From Caulobacter rhizosphaerae (lineage in GTDB: Bacteria > Pseudomonadota > Alphaproteobacteria > Caulobacterales > Caulobacteraceae): a stretch of 64,000 nucleotides of DNA. The stretch lies in contig NZ_CP048815.1 of the NCBI RefSeq assembly GCF_010977555.1, forward strand, positions 3,402,501-3,466,500, written 5' to 3'. This document shows, one piece after another, positions 50,344-58,262 of this stretch. The notes beneath the pieces were generated by a model. It saw nothing but the letters and a program-made list of their open reading frames with translations, ran no database searches and was not told the origin of the DNA. Position numbers and translations under genes: made by a program. Within the stretch, counting starts at the first letter, position 1. Each line of letters opens with the position of its first letter.

Positions 50344-50968
50344 AGTTCAGCCGAAAGCCTAGATTGCATCCGTGGGGAAACAAGCGCAGGACGCAGCGGC
50401 GCTCCGACGCGCCATCAAGAGCGCGTGGAGAAAGATGCTCCCATCGCTCACGGCGTGGTTCCTCAACGAATTCAACGCCCCAAACACACTTATCCTCCCT
50501 TTCCCACGCCGGCGCATAATCACTGCACCACAAGGCGATGGGGAGGGCGCTAAGGCCTGCGACCTTCGCGGCCTTGGGGTGCGGTCGAGCGGGCAGCGCT
50601 CGTCGGCGGCGGTTTGCTCCCAAGGCGGACCGCGACCTGCATCCCTCTGGAGCCGGCCGGGCCTGGAACACAAAAACGGCGTGGGGTGCTAGGGCTGGCG
50701 AGGGCGAAGGCGGGTGGTGACGCCCGCCGCACGGGACGGGGCTTCGTGGGCCTCGCCCTCCCGTCGGGGGCCAAGACCGGCGAGGTCCGAACAGGGCCGA
50801 TCGCCGGACGCTCCCGGATAACGACCGCGCGGAGCGTTGGTCTGAGTCGAAACGGTATTTCTACAAAAGCTTCCGGGCCCAGCCCGGCGCTCCGCAGCCC
50901 TCCCCACACCTTCAGCGGCCTTCCGCGTGAGGCGGCCGGCCCGCGCCCCCAAGCCAGTGGAGACCCTG
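50344..50968. other. About 620 bases without a convincing gene
   Basis: Several open frames cross this stretch on both strands, but they are Arg/Pro/Gly-rich, lack ribosome sites and show no domain. The GC-rich middle can fold: GGCGAGG (50697-50703) pairs with CCTCGCC (50751-50757), with an inner GGCGGG (50709-50714) and CCCGCC (50723-50728). The left end should hold the promoter of the minus-strand gene ending at 50283. Confidence 0.5.
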
Positions 50969-51220
50969 ATGCCGAGAAGTCGAACCCGCGCCGCCGCTCG
51001 TAAGAACAACCCGGAGCGTCGCCCCCTAGATCCCGAATGGACACCGGTCCGCTTCGCCCAGCTCCGCCGCGCCGTCATGCGGAAGATCGCCAAGTTCAAG
51101 ACGACGCGGGAATATGCCAGGATGGCGGAGCAAGCCGCGCAGGTGGCCGTCGCCCAGCAAAAAGCCCCCGATCTTGCGACCGGGGGCTCTGCTGGTTCCG
51201 ACGACGAAGACGAAGACTAG
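50969..51220 (+). CDS. Small basic protein with acidic tail, 83 residues, uncertain
   Basis: ATG 50969 has GGAG six bases upstream. The product is basic for 60 residues (MPRSRTRAAARKNNPERR, FAQLRRAVMRKIAKFKTTREYARMAEQA) and ends in an acidic run (GSDDEDED). It is helical in its middle and resembles small nucleic-acid-associated proteins in charge only. The 3' end (51159-51188) encodes, on the other strand, the terminator of kdgK, and the two genes overlap by 4 bases. Real gene likely but not certain. Confidence 0.5.
   Translation: MPRSRTRAAARKNNPERRPLDPEWTPVRFAQLRRAVMRKIAKFKTTREYARMAEQAAQVAVAQQKAPDLATGGSAGSDDEDED
51159..51188 (-). terminator. Intrinsic terminator of eda-kdgK
   Basis: Read on the minus strand: an 11-bp stem (51188-51178 with 51173-51163, one G-T pair) and then TTTTTG. 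It begins about 30 bases after the kdgK stop and lies inside the last codons of the plus-strand small gene. Confidence 0.88.
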
Positions 51221-52323
51221 CGGATGACCCGCGCGCCCTTGCCCTTCATCACGGCCTCGACCTCGGCCTGGCGCACCATCGAGGTGTCGCCCGGCGTGGT
51301 CATGGCCAGGGCGCCGTGAGCCGCGCCGTACTCGACGGCGGCCTGCGGGCCCTTGCCTTCCATGAAGCCGAAGGCCAGGCCCGAGGCGAAGCCGTCGCCG
51401 CCGCCGACCCGGTCGTAGATCTCGAGGTTCTCGCGCATCATCGAGGCGTAGAACTCACCGCCGGCGTAGAGGATCGCCGACCAGTCGTTGACCGAGGCGG
51501 TCTTGGCGTTGCGCAGGGTGGTGGCGGCGACCTTGAAGTTCGGGAACTCCTTCACCGCCGTCTGGATCATCTTCTTGAAGTTGGCCGGGTCGATCGAGCT
51601 GATGTGCTCGTCCAGGCCCTCGACTTCAAAGCCCAGGCAGGCGGTGAAGTCTTCTTCGTTGCCGATCATCACGTCCACGTACTGGGCGATGTGGCGGTTG
51701 ACCTTCTGGGCCCCTTCCTTGCCGCCCTGCGACTTCCACAGGCTGGCGCGGTAGTTGAGGTCGTAGGAGATCACCGTGCCGTACTTGCGGGCCACCTCGA
51801 CGGCCTCGATCACGGCTTCGGCGGTGTTGCTGGCCAGGGCCGCGAAGATGCCGCCGGTGTGGAACCAGCGCACGCCTTCTTCGCCAAACAGCTTTTCCCA
51901 GTTAACTTCGCCGGGACGGATCTGCGAGGCGGCCGAGTGACCCCGGTCGCTGCAGCCCAGAGCCGGACGAACGCCGAAGCCCTTTTCGGTGAAGTTCAGG
52001 CCGACGCGGGTGTTGCGGCCCAGGCCGTCGAAGTCGCGCCAGATGACGTGGGAGGTGTCGACGCCGCCCTGCATCATCAGATCCTCGACCAGCCAGCCCA
52101 GGTCGTTCACCGGCAGGGCGGTGACGGCGGTCGAGCGCTTGCCCCAGCACTTCTTGAAGGCGCGGGCGACGTTGTATTCGCCGCCGCCTTCCCAGACGTT
52201 GAACTGGCGAGCGTTGCGAACCCGGCCGAAGCCGGGGTCGAAGCGCAGCATCACTTCACCGAAGGACGCGCAATCCCACTTCGTTTCCGAAGCCGGGCGG
52301 ATGTTGAGGATATTGTCGGTCAT
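51217..52323 (-). CDS. kdgK: 2-keto-3-deoxygluconate kinase (PfkB family)
   Basis: The 368-residue protein is a PfkB-family sugar kinase: CASFGEVMLRFDPG near the start, the GGGEYNVARAFKKCWG substrate loop (PfkB signature 1) and DRVGGGDGFASGLAFGFM (signature 2, with the catalytic aspartate). It phosphorylates KDG to KDPG with ATP. It directly abuts the aldolase gene: the aldolase stop at 52324 is next to its start at 52323. Both belong to the uronate and Entner-Doudoroff-type route encoded in this window. The assignment to KDG uses context as well as family. Confidence 0.9.
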   Translation of the reverse strand: MTDNILNIRPASETKWDCASFGEVMLRFDPGFGRVRNARQFNVWEGGGEYNVARAFKKCWGKRSTAVTALPVNDLGWLVEDLMMQGGVDTSHVIWRDFDGLGRNTRVGLNFTEKGFGVRPALGCSDRGHSAASQIRPGEVNWEKLFGEEGVRWFHTGGIFAALASNTAEAVIEAVEVARKYGTVISYDLNYRASLWKSQGGKEGAQKVNRHIAQYVDVMIGNEEDFTACLGFEVEGLDEHISSIDPANFKKMIQTAVKEFPNFKVAATTLRNAKTASVNDWSAILYAGGEFYASMMRENLEIYDRVGGGDGFASGLAFGFMEGKGPQAAVEYGAAHGALAMTTPGDTSMVRQAEVEAVMKGKGARVIR

Positions 52324-52998
52324 TTAGGCCTTCCCACGAACCTTCTTGATCAGATCAACCGTTTCGCGGACCTTCCTGGAGATGCCCGCATAGTCCTTGG
52401 CGTCCAGCATCTCAGGCGTGATCAGCTTGGAGCCCATGCCGGCGGCGACGATGCCCGCGCCGAACCACTTCTTGACCGAGGCCTCGTCCGGATCGACGCC
52501 GCCCGTCGGCATGATGCGGGTCCAGGGCATCGGGCCCAGCACCGCCTTGACGAAATCGGGACCGCCGACCGACGAGCCCGGGAACACCTTGACGATCTCG
52601 CAGCCCAGTTCCTCGGCGTAGGAGATTTCCGAGGCCGAGCCGCAGCCCGGCGAATACGGGATCTTGCGACGGTTGCAGACCTTGGCGACGTCGGCGTTGA
52701 GGATCGGGCCGACCACGAACTTGGCGCCGTTGGCGATGTAGATGCCGGCGGTCGGGGCGTCGACGATCGAGCCCACGCCCATGATCACGCGCGGATCGGC
52801 CTGGTCGAAGTGACGGGTGACTTCGTAGAAGACGTGGCTGGCGAAGTCGCCGCGATTGGTGAACTCGATGCAGGGGGCGCCGCCGTCGGCGCAGGCCTGG
52901 ATCACGTTCTTACAGACCTCGACGTCCGGGTGATAGAAAACCGGGATGACGCCCTGGTCCATCAGCGCCGTCAGAACGGCCATGCGGTCTTTCACCAT
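52324..52998 (-). CDS. eda: KDPG/KHG aldolase
   Basis: The 224-residue class I aldolase has the family features GVIPVFYHPDVE, ACADGGAPCIEFTNRG (catalytic glutamate), SPGCGSASEIS and the Schiff-base lysine in EIVKVFPGSSVGGPDFVKAVLGP. It splits KDPG into pyruvate and glyceraldehyde-3-phosphate. It has FVVGPILNADVAKVCNRRKI in place of the usual core strand. GAGGAG lies 8 bases before ATG 52998. A 390-base gap to the operator-bearing promoter at 53.4 kb contains an intrinsic terminator and a nearer promoter, so direct control by the operator is not straightforward. Confidence 0.92.
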   Translation of the reverse strand: MVKDRMAVLTALMDQGVIPVFYHPDVEVCKNVIQACADGGAPCIEFTNRGDFASHVFYEVTRHFDQADPRVIMGVGSIVDAPTAGIYIANGAKFVVGPILNADVAKVCNRRKIPYSPGCGSASEISYAEELGCEIVKVFPGSSVGGPDFVKAVLGPMPWTRIMPTGGVDPDEASVKKWFGAGIVAAGMGSKLITPEMLDAKDYAGISRKVRETVDLIKKVRGKA

Positions 52999-53116
52999 CA
53001 GTACTGCTCCTCAAAGGATCGATCTTGCGTGCGGCCCCGCGGGAGGGCCTCGGCGTGGAAGATTTCGCCGCGTCCGGCGCTGGGCGACCGTTTAGACCGC
53101 GTTGCGGGCGGACGCC

Positions 53117-53142
53117 ACACTAGAGGGCTCCCCCAACGTCAA
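53117..53142 (-). promoter_or_regulatory. Possible proximal promoter of eda-kdgK
   Basis: On the minus strand TTGACG (53142-53137) is followed by TAGTGT (53122-53117) after 14 bases, close to the Caulobacter housekeeping pattern TTGACGS-N(10-14)-GCTANAWC. It lies about 120 bases before the eda start and downstream of the terminator at 53237. Confidence 0.45.
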
Positions 53143-53236
53143 TTCGTGTCCTGCCTGCTCGCTCGTCTGTCGTCCTTCGTTTCTATTCGCTCGCGCCTGG
53201 CGATTTCCCGATCGTCGCAGGCGCGGTCGAGCTCTC

Positions 53237-53391
53237 AAAATAAAGGGCGCCGGGCCGGAGCCCGACGCCCGAAAGTTTTGCGCAGGAGCGAACTCTGAAA
53301 GAGCCGCGGACGCCCGGGACCGGACAGGCCGGTCCAAAACGTCAGGTGAAACCGGCGGCAGATTGGCCAGGCCACTTTGCCACCGGTGTCA
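53237..53391 (-). ncRNA. Candidate operator-controlled small RNA or attenuated leader
   Basis: A self-contained minus-strand unit. Promoter and operator are at 53426-53378, a stable hairpin pairs 53335-53329 with 53323-53317, and an intrinsic terminator follows (stem 53270-53260 with 53255-53245, loop TCCG, then TTTATTTT). Predicted length is about 150 bases. The only open frame starts at an ATG within the operator (53392) and would make a 16-residue leaderless peptide, MTPVAKWPGQSAAGFT. It lies upstream of eda, so it is either a regulated small RNA or a leader with attenuation of eda-kdgK. Confidence 0.5.
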
Positions 53392-53426
53392 TCGAGGAAT
53401 CTACTCCGAAGCGACGCCTTGTGCAA
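53378..53426 (-). promoter_or_regulatory. Promoter with uronate-repressor operator, upstream of eda
   Basis: Minus strand: -35 TTGCAC (53426-53421), a 17-base spacer, -10 TAGATT (53403-53398), then operator ATGACACCGGTGGCA (53392-53378) at the predicted start point. This is a standard repressing position. A second dyad, CGTCAAAA with TTTTGACG (53431-53438 and 53451-53458), lies just upstream and may bind another regulator. Confidence 0.7.
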
Positions 53427-53479
53427 GCGGCGTCAAAACGTTGTTTTCCATTTTGACGCGGGTAACAAAAATGGGGGCT

Positions 53480-53550
53480 GGGGACACGCCCTTGCGGCGT
53501 GTCCCCATCGAGCGCCGAGGATAGGGGACACGCCGCAAGGGCGTGTCCCC
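53480..53550. repeat. Intergenic inverted repeat, family B copy 2
   Basis: Perfect 27-bp arms (53480-53506 and 53524-53550) identical to those at 45707-45785; only the spacer differs. It starts 10 bases after the ppc stop (minus strand) and probably ends ppc transcription. Confidence 0.9.
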
Positions 53551-53559
53551 GGCGGCGCC

Positions 53560-56289
53560 TCACCCCGTGTTGCGCAGTCCCGCCGCGATGCCAGCCACGG
53601 TCAGCTGGATGGCCAGGCGCACGTTCTCGTCCTGGTCGCCGGCCCGGCGGCGGGCCAGGAGTTCGAGCTGCAGGTGGTTCAGCGGATCGACCGACAGCCC
53701 GGCCAGGGCCACCGACTCCGCCAGCTCCGGCTGGTTGTCCAGCAGGGCCGAGCCGCCGCGGATCGCCAGGGCGATCTGCCTGGCGCTGTCGTGCTCGCGC
53801 TGGATCGTGTCGAAGATCCGCTGGGCGTCGGCCTTGTTCGGGGAAAGGTCCTTGTACCGGGCCGCGATGCCCATGTGGCTCTGGGCCAGGGCCAGTTCCA
53901 TGTTCGACAGCAGGGCCCCGAAGAAATCGAAGCCGCCGGCCAGGTCCTGCAGCTGTCCGGTCGACAGCCCGGCGCGCTCGACGCCCGACGCGAAGCCGTA
54001 CCAGCCGGGCAGCATGAAGCGGGCCTGCGACCAGCTGAACACCCAGGGAATGGCCCGCAGGTCCTCGATCTTGCGGCTGGCGGTGCGGCTGGCCGGCCGG
54101 CTGCCGATGTTCAGCCCAACGATCTCGCCGATCGGGGTGGCCGACCAGAAGAAGTCCTCGAAGGCCGGATCGTCGTACACCAGGGCCCGGAAGCCGTGGA
54201 ACGAGGCCTCGGCCAGGGCGGTCATCGCCGCCTCGACCTTGGGATCGGGACGATGAGCCTCGCGCTCGCTGGCCATCAGCACCGCGGCGGCCAGGCCGTC
54301 GAGATTGCGGCGGGCGGTGGGCTGATCGCCGAAGCGGCGGGCGATCATCTCGCCCTGCTCGGTCATGCGGATGCGGCCCTGGACGGTGCCGGCTGGTTGG
54401 GCCAGCACGGCCTCGGCGGCCGGCCCCCCGCCCCGCCCGACGCTGCCGCCGCGGCCGTGGAACAGTTGAAGCCCGACACCCATCCGCTCGGCCTCGAAGG
54501 CCAGGGCCGAGGCGCCGCGCGCCACGCCCCGACGGCTGGCCACGTAGCCGCCGTCCTTGTTGCTGTCGGAATAGCCGAGCATGATCTCCTGCACCGGCCG
54601 GTCGCCCAGGATGGTGCGGGAAAGCGGCAGCTCCAGCCACTGGCGCAGCACCCGCGGACCGTTCTCCAGGTCGCCGATGGTCTCGAACAGCGGACTGATC
54701 TTGACCGAGGCGCGCGGCGCCGCCCCGCCCCAGACCAGACCCACCTGCTTGAGCAGGACCAGCGGCTCCAGGATGTCCGACAGGGTCGCCGACTTGGAGA
54801 TCACATAGGCGCCGATGCAGCCGTGGCCGTAGTCGCGGACCATCTGGGCGGCGGCCTCCATGGTGGCCAACTCCCGCGTCGTCTCCTCGCCATAGGCGGT
54901 GAAGGGCGAGACCAGGGGCCGCTGGTGCGACAGCTCGCTGATCAGCAGCTTGGACCGGGCCTCCTCGTCCAGGTCCAGGTACTTCACGCCGGTGCCCGCC
55001 CGCTGGAACAGCTCGTGCAGCGTCCGCTCGTGGACGTCGGCGTTCTGACGCAGGTCCAGGCTCATCAGGTGGAAGCCGCAGGCCTGGGCCACCTCGACCA
55101 GGGTGCGCAGCGCCGAGCCCACCAGCCGCTCGCCGCCGTTGCGCTCCAGGCTGTCGATGACGATCTTCAGGTCAGCGACGAAAGCGTCCGGATGAGTGTA
55201 GGGCTCGACATCGGTCCGGCTGGTGGCGAAAGCCACCCACTGATTGGTCAGCTTCTGGGACACCGCCGACAGACGATCGAAGATCAGCTCCAACGCCAGG
55301 CGATACGGCTCGTCGAGACGGTGAACGGACGGATCCCGGGTCTGCGCGGCCAGGGCGCGCAGTTCCTCAGAGACCGGCGTATAGGCTGTGGAGACCGCCA
55401 GGTTGGACCACAGCTTGCGGACCTCGCCCGCGTACCAGTCCAGGATCACCCGGGCCTGCGAGGCCAGGGCCAGCTTCAGGGTGTCCCCGTTGACGCCGGG
55501 ATGGCCGTCGCGGTCGCCGCCCAGCCACGAGCCCATCTTCAGCAGCGGGGCCATCTGGCCGTGCTGGCCGATCTGCTGGGACCAGTCGGCATAGAGGTCG
55601 ATGACCGCCGGCAAGATCGAGGTGCGGACGATCGACAGGGCGTTGCGGATCTCGTCCTTCACGGTGATCCGTTCGGGGCGATACAGCCGGGTTCGCCACA
55701 TCAGGGCGATCTCGCGGAACAGGCGCTCGCGGATGTCGGCGTCCAGGTCCGGCGGCAGGTGGTGGCGGCGCAGGGCCATCAGGCGCGAGATCTCGGTCTC
55801 GCGGTCGACCATGCTGCGGCGGCGCACCTCGGTCGGGTGGGCGGTCAGCACCGGGACCACGTTCATGGCCGCGAAGGCCTTGGTCAGCTCGGCCGGCGAC
55901 TTGCCCTCGGCCACCAGGGCCTTGACGGCGTCGACCAGGGTGCGGGGGCGCTCGTCGCCAGGCTTGGCGTCGCCCTCGGCGTGGCGGCGGCGACCGGCGA
56001 CGTCCTCGCCGATATTGGCCAGCATCGAGTGGCTGGCCAGCGCCCGGGCCAGGAAGATGGCCTGGTCGCTGGAGAGGTCGGCGAACAGGTGATCCAGGCG
56101 CGGGGCCTCGCCGTCCGGCGTCTCCTGCGAGGCGGCGCTGCGGGCCGTGGCCACCAGCTTGGCCGCGTCCTCGCCGTCCAGATAGGCGATGGCCTCGTTC
56201 AGCAGGTCGCTGAGCAGGTTGGCGTTCTGTCGCACGTGGCGGCTGGTGGGCCGATCACCAGGCGACGACAGGTCCAGCGACAGGGGCAT
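53560..56289 (-). CDS. ppc: Phosphoenolpyruvate carboxylase
   Basis: The 909-residue enzyme carboxylates PEP to oxaloacetate, refilling the TCA cycle. The catalytic histidine motif VLTAHPTEVRRRS (H151) and the second signature QLFHGRGGSVGRGGGP are present, as are MLGYSDSNKDGGY and the C-terminal NTG. The length is normal. It is placed between the uronate genes kduD and eda, on the same strand, but has its own upstream gap (184 bases) and a repeat after it. Physiologically it sits at the PEP/pyruvate node fed by uronate breakdown. Confidence 0.97.
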   Translation of the reverse strand: MPLSLDLSSPGDRPTSRHVRQNANLLSDLLNEAIAYLDGEDAAKLVATARSAASQETPDGEAPRLDHLFADLSSDQAIFLARALASHSMLANIGEDVAGRRRHAEGDAKPGDERPRTLVDAVKALVAEGKSPAELTKAFAAMNVVPVLTAHPTEVRRRSMVDRETEISRLMALRRHHLPPDLDADIRERLFREIALMWRTRLYRPERITVKDEIRNALSIVRTSILPAVIDLYADWSQQIGQHGQMAPLLKMGSWLGGDRDGHPGVNGDTLKLALASQARVILDWYAGEVRKLWSNLAVSTAYTPVSEELRALAAQTRDPSVHRLDEPYRLALELIFDRLSAVSQKLTNQWVAFATSRTDVEPYTHPDAFVADLKIVIDSLERNGGERLVGSALRTLVEVAQACGFHLMSLDLRQNADVHERTLHELFQRAGTGVKYLDLDEEARSKLLISELSHQRPLVSPFTAYGEETTRELATMEAAAQMVRDYGHGCIGAYVISKSATLSDILEPLVLLKQVGLVWGGAAPRASVKISPLFETIGDLENGPRVLRQWLELPLSRTILGDRPVQEIMLGYSDSNKDGGYVASRRGVARGASALAFEAERMGVGLQLFHGRGGSVGRGGGPAAEAVLAQPAGTVQGRIRMTEQGEMIARRFGDQPTARRNLDGLAAAVLMASEREAHRPDPKVEAAMTALAEASFHGFRALVYDDPAFEDFFWSATPIGEIVGLNIGSRPASRTASRKIEDLRAIPWVFSWSQARFMLPGWYGFASGVERAGLSTGQLQDLAGGFDFFGALLSNMELALAQSHMGIAARYKDLSPNKADAQRIFDTIQREHDSARQIALAIRGGSALLDNQPELAESVALAGLSVDPLNHLQLELLARRRAGDQDENVRLAIQLTVAGIAAGLRNTG

Positions 56290-56472
56290 GCGCGAAACTC
56301 CGCGACCGGCGCGAAACCGCGACGGCTCAACAGGGAAAGAACGAACGAACCGCCAGGCGGATGTCGCACCCGCACTGCCGTAGCGGCGCCCTTACCGCGC
56401 TTTGCAGATCGCGAAAAGGCGGCCGGCGCAATGGTTCCGGTACCAAATTCGCTTTTGCGCAGATTCCTGCCT

Positions 56473-57243
56473 CTAGCGGGCCAGCCATCCACCGTCGACG
56501 GGCAAGGTAATGCCCTGGACATAGTCCGCGGCTTGGGAGGCCAGGAACACGGCGGCCCCGCCCAGGTCGCCCGGCTGGCCCCAGCGGCCGGCCGGGATGC
56601 GGGCCAGGATCGAGGCGTTGCGGTCGGCGTCGTTGCGCAGCGCCTCGGTGTTGTTGGTGTCGAAGTATCCCGGCGCGATGGCGTTGACGTTGATGCCCTT
56701 GGACGCCCACTCGTTGGCCAGGATCTTGGTCAGGCCCGCCAGGCCGCTCTTGCTGGCCGTATAGGACGGCACGCGGATGCCGCCCTGGAAGGACAGCAGG
56801 CTGGCGATGTTGATGATCTTTCCGATGCTGGCCGTGTCGCCGCCCTGCTTGAGGACCTGCTTGGCGAAGGCCTGGGTCAGGAAGAACACGACCTTCAGGT
56901 TGGTGTCCATCACGGCGTCCCAGTCGGCCTCGGAGAAGTCGATGCTGTCGGCGCGGCGGATGATGCCGGCGTTGTTGACCAGGATGTCGACCTTGCCGAA
57001 GGCGGCGACGGTCTCGTCGACCACCCGCTGGACCGGCTCGATCGAGCCGAAATCGGCCTTGATCGACAGGAACTTCCGGCCCGTGGCCTCCACGAGGCCT
57101 TGCGTCTCGGTCGGGGCGCTGCGGCCGGCGGCGGCGATGTCCGCGCCCGCTTCGGCGAGCGCCACGGCCACGGCCTGGCCGAGACCGGTGTTGGCGCCGG
57201 TGACGAGGGCGACCTTGCCTTCGAGGCTGAACGGATTGGCCAT
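56473..57243 (-). CDS. kduD: 2-deoxy-D-gluconate 3-dehydrogenase (KduD-type SDR)
   Basis: The 256-residue classical SDR has TGANTGLGQAVAVALAEAGA, NNAGI and the active-site S-x12-Y-x3-K with PSYTASK, and ends with the tetramer-interface ITLPVDGGWLAR. IIRRADSIDFSEADWDAVMDTNLK is characteristic of KduD. It reduces 2,5-diketo-3-deoxygluconate to KDG in unsaturated uronate breakdown. It follows kduI after 152 bases containing a strong hairpin, probably in the same operon as uxaC-kduI. Confidence 0.92.
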   Translation of the reverse strand: MANPFSLEGKVALVTGANTGLGQAVAVALAEAGADIAAAGRSAPTETQGLVEATGRKFLSIKADFGSIEPVQRVVDETVAAFGKVDILVNNAGIIRRADSIDFSEADWDAVMDTNLKVVFFLTQAFAKQVLKQGGDTASIGKIINIASLLSFQGGIRVPSYTASKSGLAGLTKILANEWASKGINVNAIAPGYFDTNNTEALRNDADRNASILARIPAGRWGQPGDLGGAAVFLASQAADYVQGITLPVDGGWLAR

Positions 57244-57300
57244 GGTGTGTGCTTCCTGATCCTGAACTTGTCACCCCGGATGGCTTCAAAGGCCGATCCA

Positions 57301-57334
57301 GGACCGCCACGAACGCGTGTGTTCGTAGCGGTCC
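57301..57334. repeat. Hairpin between kduI and kduD
   Basis: GGACCGC (57301-57307) and ACGAAC (57309-57314) pair with GTTCGT (57321-57326) and GCGGTCC (57328-57334), giving a 13-bp stem with one mismatch. A flanking dyad pairs GTCACCCCGG with CCGGAGTGAC. It could be an mRNA processing or stability element. Confidence 0.75.
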
Positions 57335-57395
57335 CTGTTCGTTGCTTCGCTATGGCCGGAGTGACAGCCGAAAGGAAGCCGGACGGTCCCCGCCC

Positions 57396-58244
57396 CTATT
57401 TCAGCTGGCAGATGTCCAGCACGTTCATGTCGGTATAGTCGAGGTTCTCCCCGCCCATCGCCCAGATGAAGGTGTAGTTCGAGGTGCCCGAGCCCATGTG
57501 GATCGACCACGGCGGGCTCATCACGGCCTCTTCGTTGGCGATCACGATGTGACGCATCTCGTCCGGCTCGCCCATGTAGTGGAAGACCCGATCGTTCTCG
57601 CCCAGCCCGAAGTAGAAATAGGCTTCCGAGCGGCGGTCATGCAGGTGGGGCGGCATGGTGTTCCAGACGCTGCCCGGCTTCAGCACGGTCATGCCCAGCA
57701 GCAGTTGGGCCGACTTGCAGGTGGTCGGCACGATGTACTGGTAGATGGTGCGCTCGTTGGAGGTCTCCAGCGCGCCGCGCTCCATCGGGATGGCGTTGGC
57801 GAATTCGAGCTTCTTGGTCTCGAAGGCGGCGTGTGCCGGCAGGCTGGTGATGTAGAAGCGGGCCGGGTTGGCGGCGTCGAGGCTCTCGAACACCACCTCC
57901 TTGGCGCCCATGGTCACATAGATGCCGTCGCGCGGCTCGATGTCGTAGACGACGCCATCGACCGTGACCTTGCCCTTGCCGCCGCCGACATTGATCGCGC
58001 CCAGTTCGCGGCGCTCCAGGAACGGATGGCCGGCGGCCGAGGCGGGCTCGGTCTGGTCGGGCAGCTTCACGCCCTTGGACACCGGCGCGGCGCCGCCGAT
58101 CACGAAGCGTTCAGCGTGGTTGTAGTGCAGCACGATGTCGTCGGCGGCGAACAGGCCGTCCATCAGGTAGCGATCGCGCAGGTCGTCGTTGCTGACCGCG
58201 TACATCATGTCCGGGTGGGTGGCGTGGTAGGTTTTGGTGAACAT
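57396..58244 (-). CDS. kduI: 5-keto-4-deoxyuronate isomerase
   Basis: The 282-residue cupin-type isomerase contains [25 protein letters not shown]-type [11 protein letters not shown], and the zinc-site sequence [18 protein letters not shown] (H-x-H and a downstream Glu), with [26 protein letters not shown] at the C-terminus holding another ligand histidine. It converts 5-keto-4-deoxyuronate to 2,5-diketo-3-deoxygluconate. It is 18 bases downstream of uxaC and upstream of kduD. Confidence 0.95.
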   Translation of the reverse strand: MFTKTYHATHPDMMYAVSNDDLRDRYLMDGLFAADDIVLHYNHAERFVIGGAAPVSKGVKLPDQTEPASAAGHPFLERRELGAINVGGGKGKVTVDGVVYDIEPRDGIYVTMGAKEVVFESLDAANPARFYITSLPAHAAFETKKLEFANAIPMERGALETSNERTIYQYIVPTTCKSAQLLLGMTVLKPGSVWNTMPPHLHDRRSEAYFYFGLGENDRVFHYMGEPDEMRHIVIANEEAVMSPPWSIHMGSGTSNYTFIWAMGGENLDYTDMNVLDICQLK

Positions 58245-58262
58245 CAGGAGACTCCGGAAAAT

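Noticed and set aside
53092..53337. An 81-residue minus-strand frame upstream of eda
   Set aside because: Low-complexity Arg/Ala/Ser content, no ribosome site, and it is crossed by the intrinsic terminator at 53237-53270.
56432..56445. TGGTTCCGGTACCA before ppc as a sixth uronate operator
   Set aside because: It shares only the CCGG centre; the TGACA half-site is missing and the arms are shifted by one base. It may bind something else.
53377..57438. A 1353-residue plus-strand frame over ppc
   Set aside because: Antisense shadow of ppc and kduD with repetitive Gln/Arg/Gly content and no domain.
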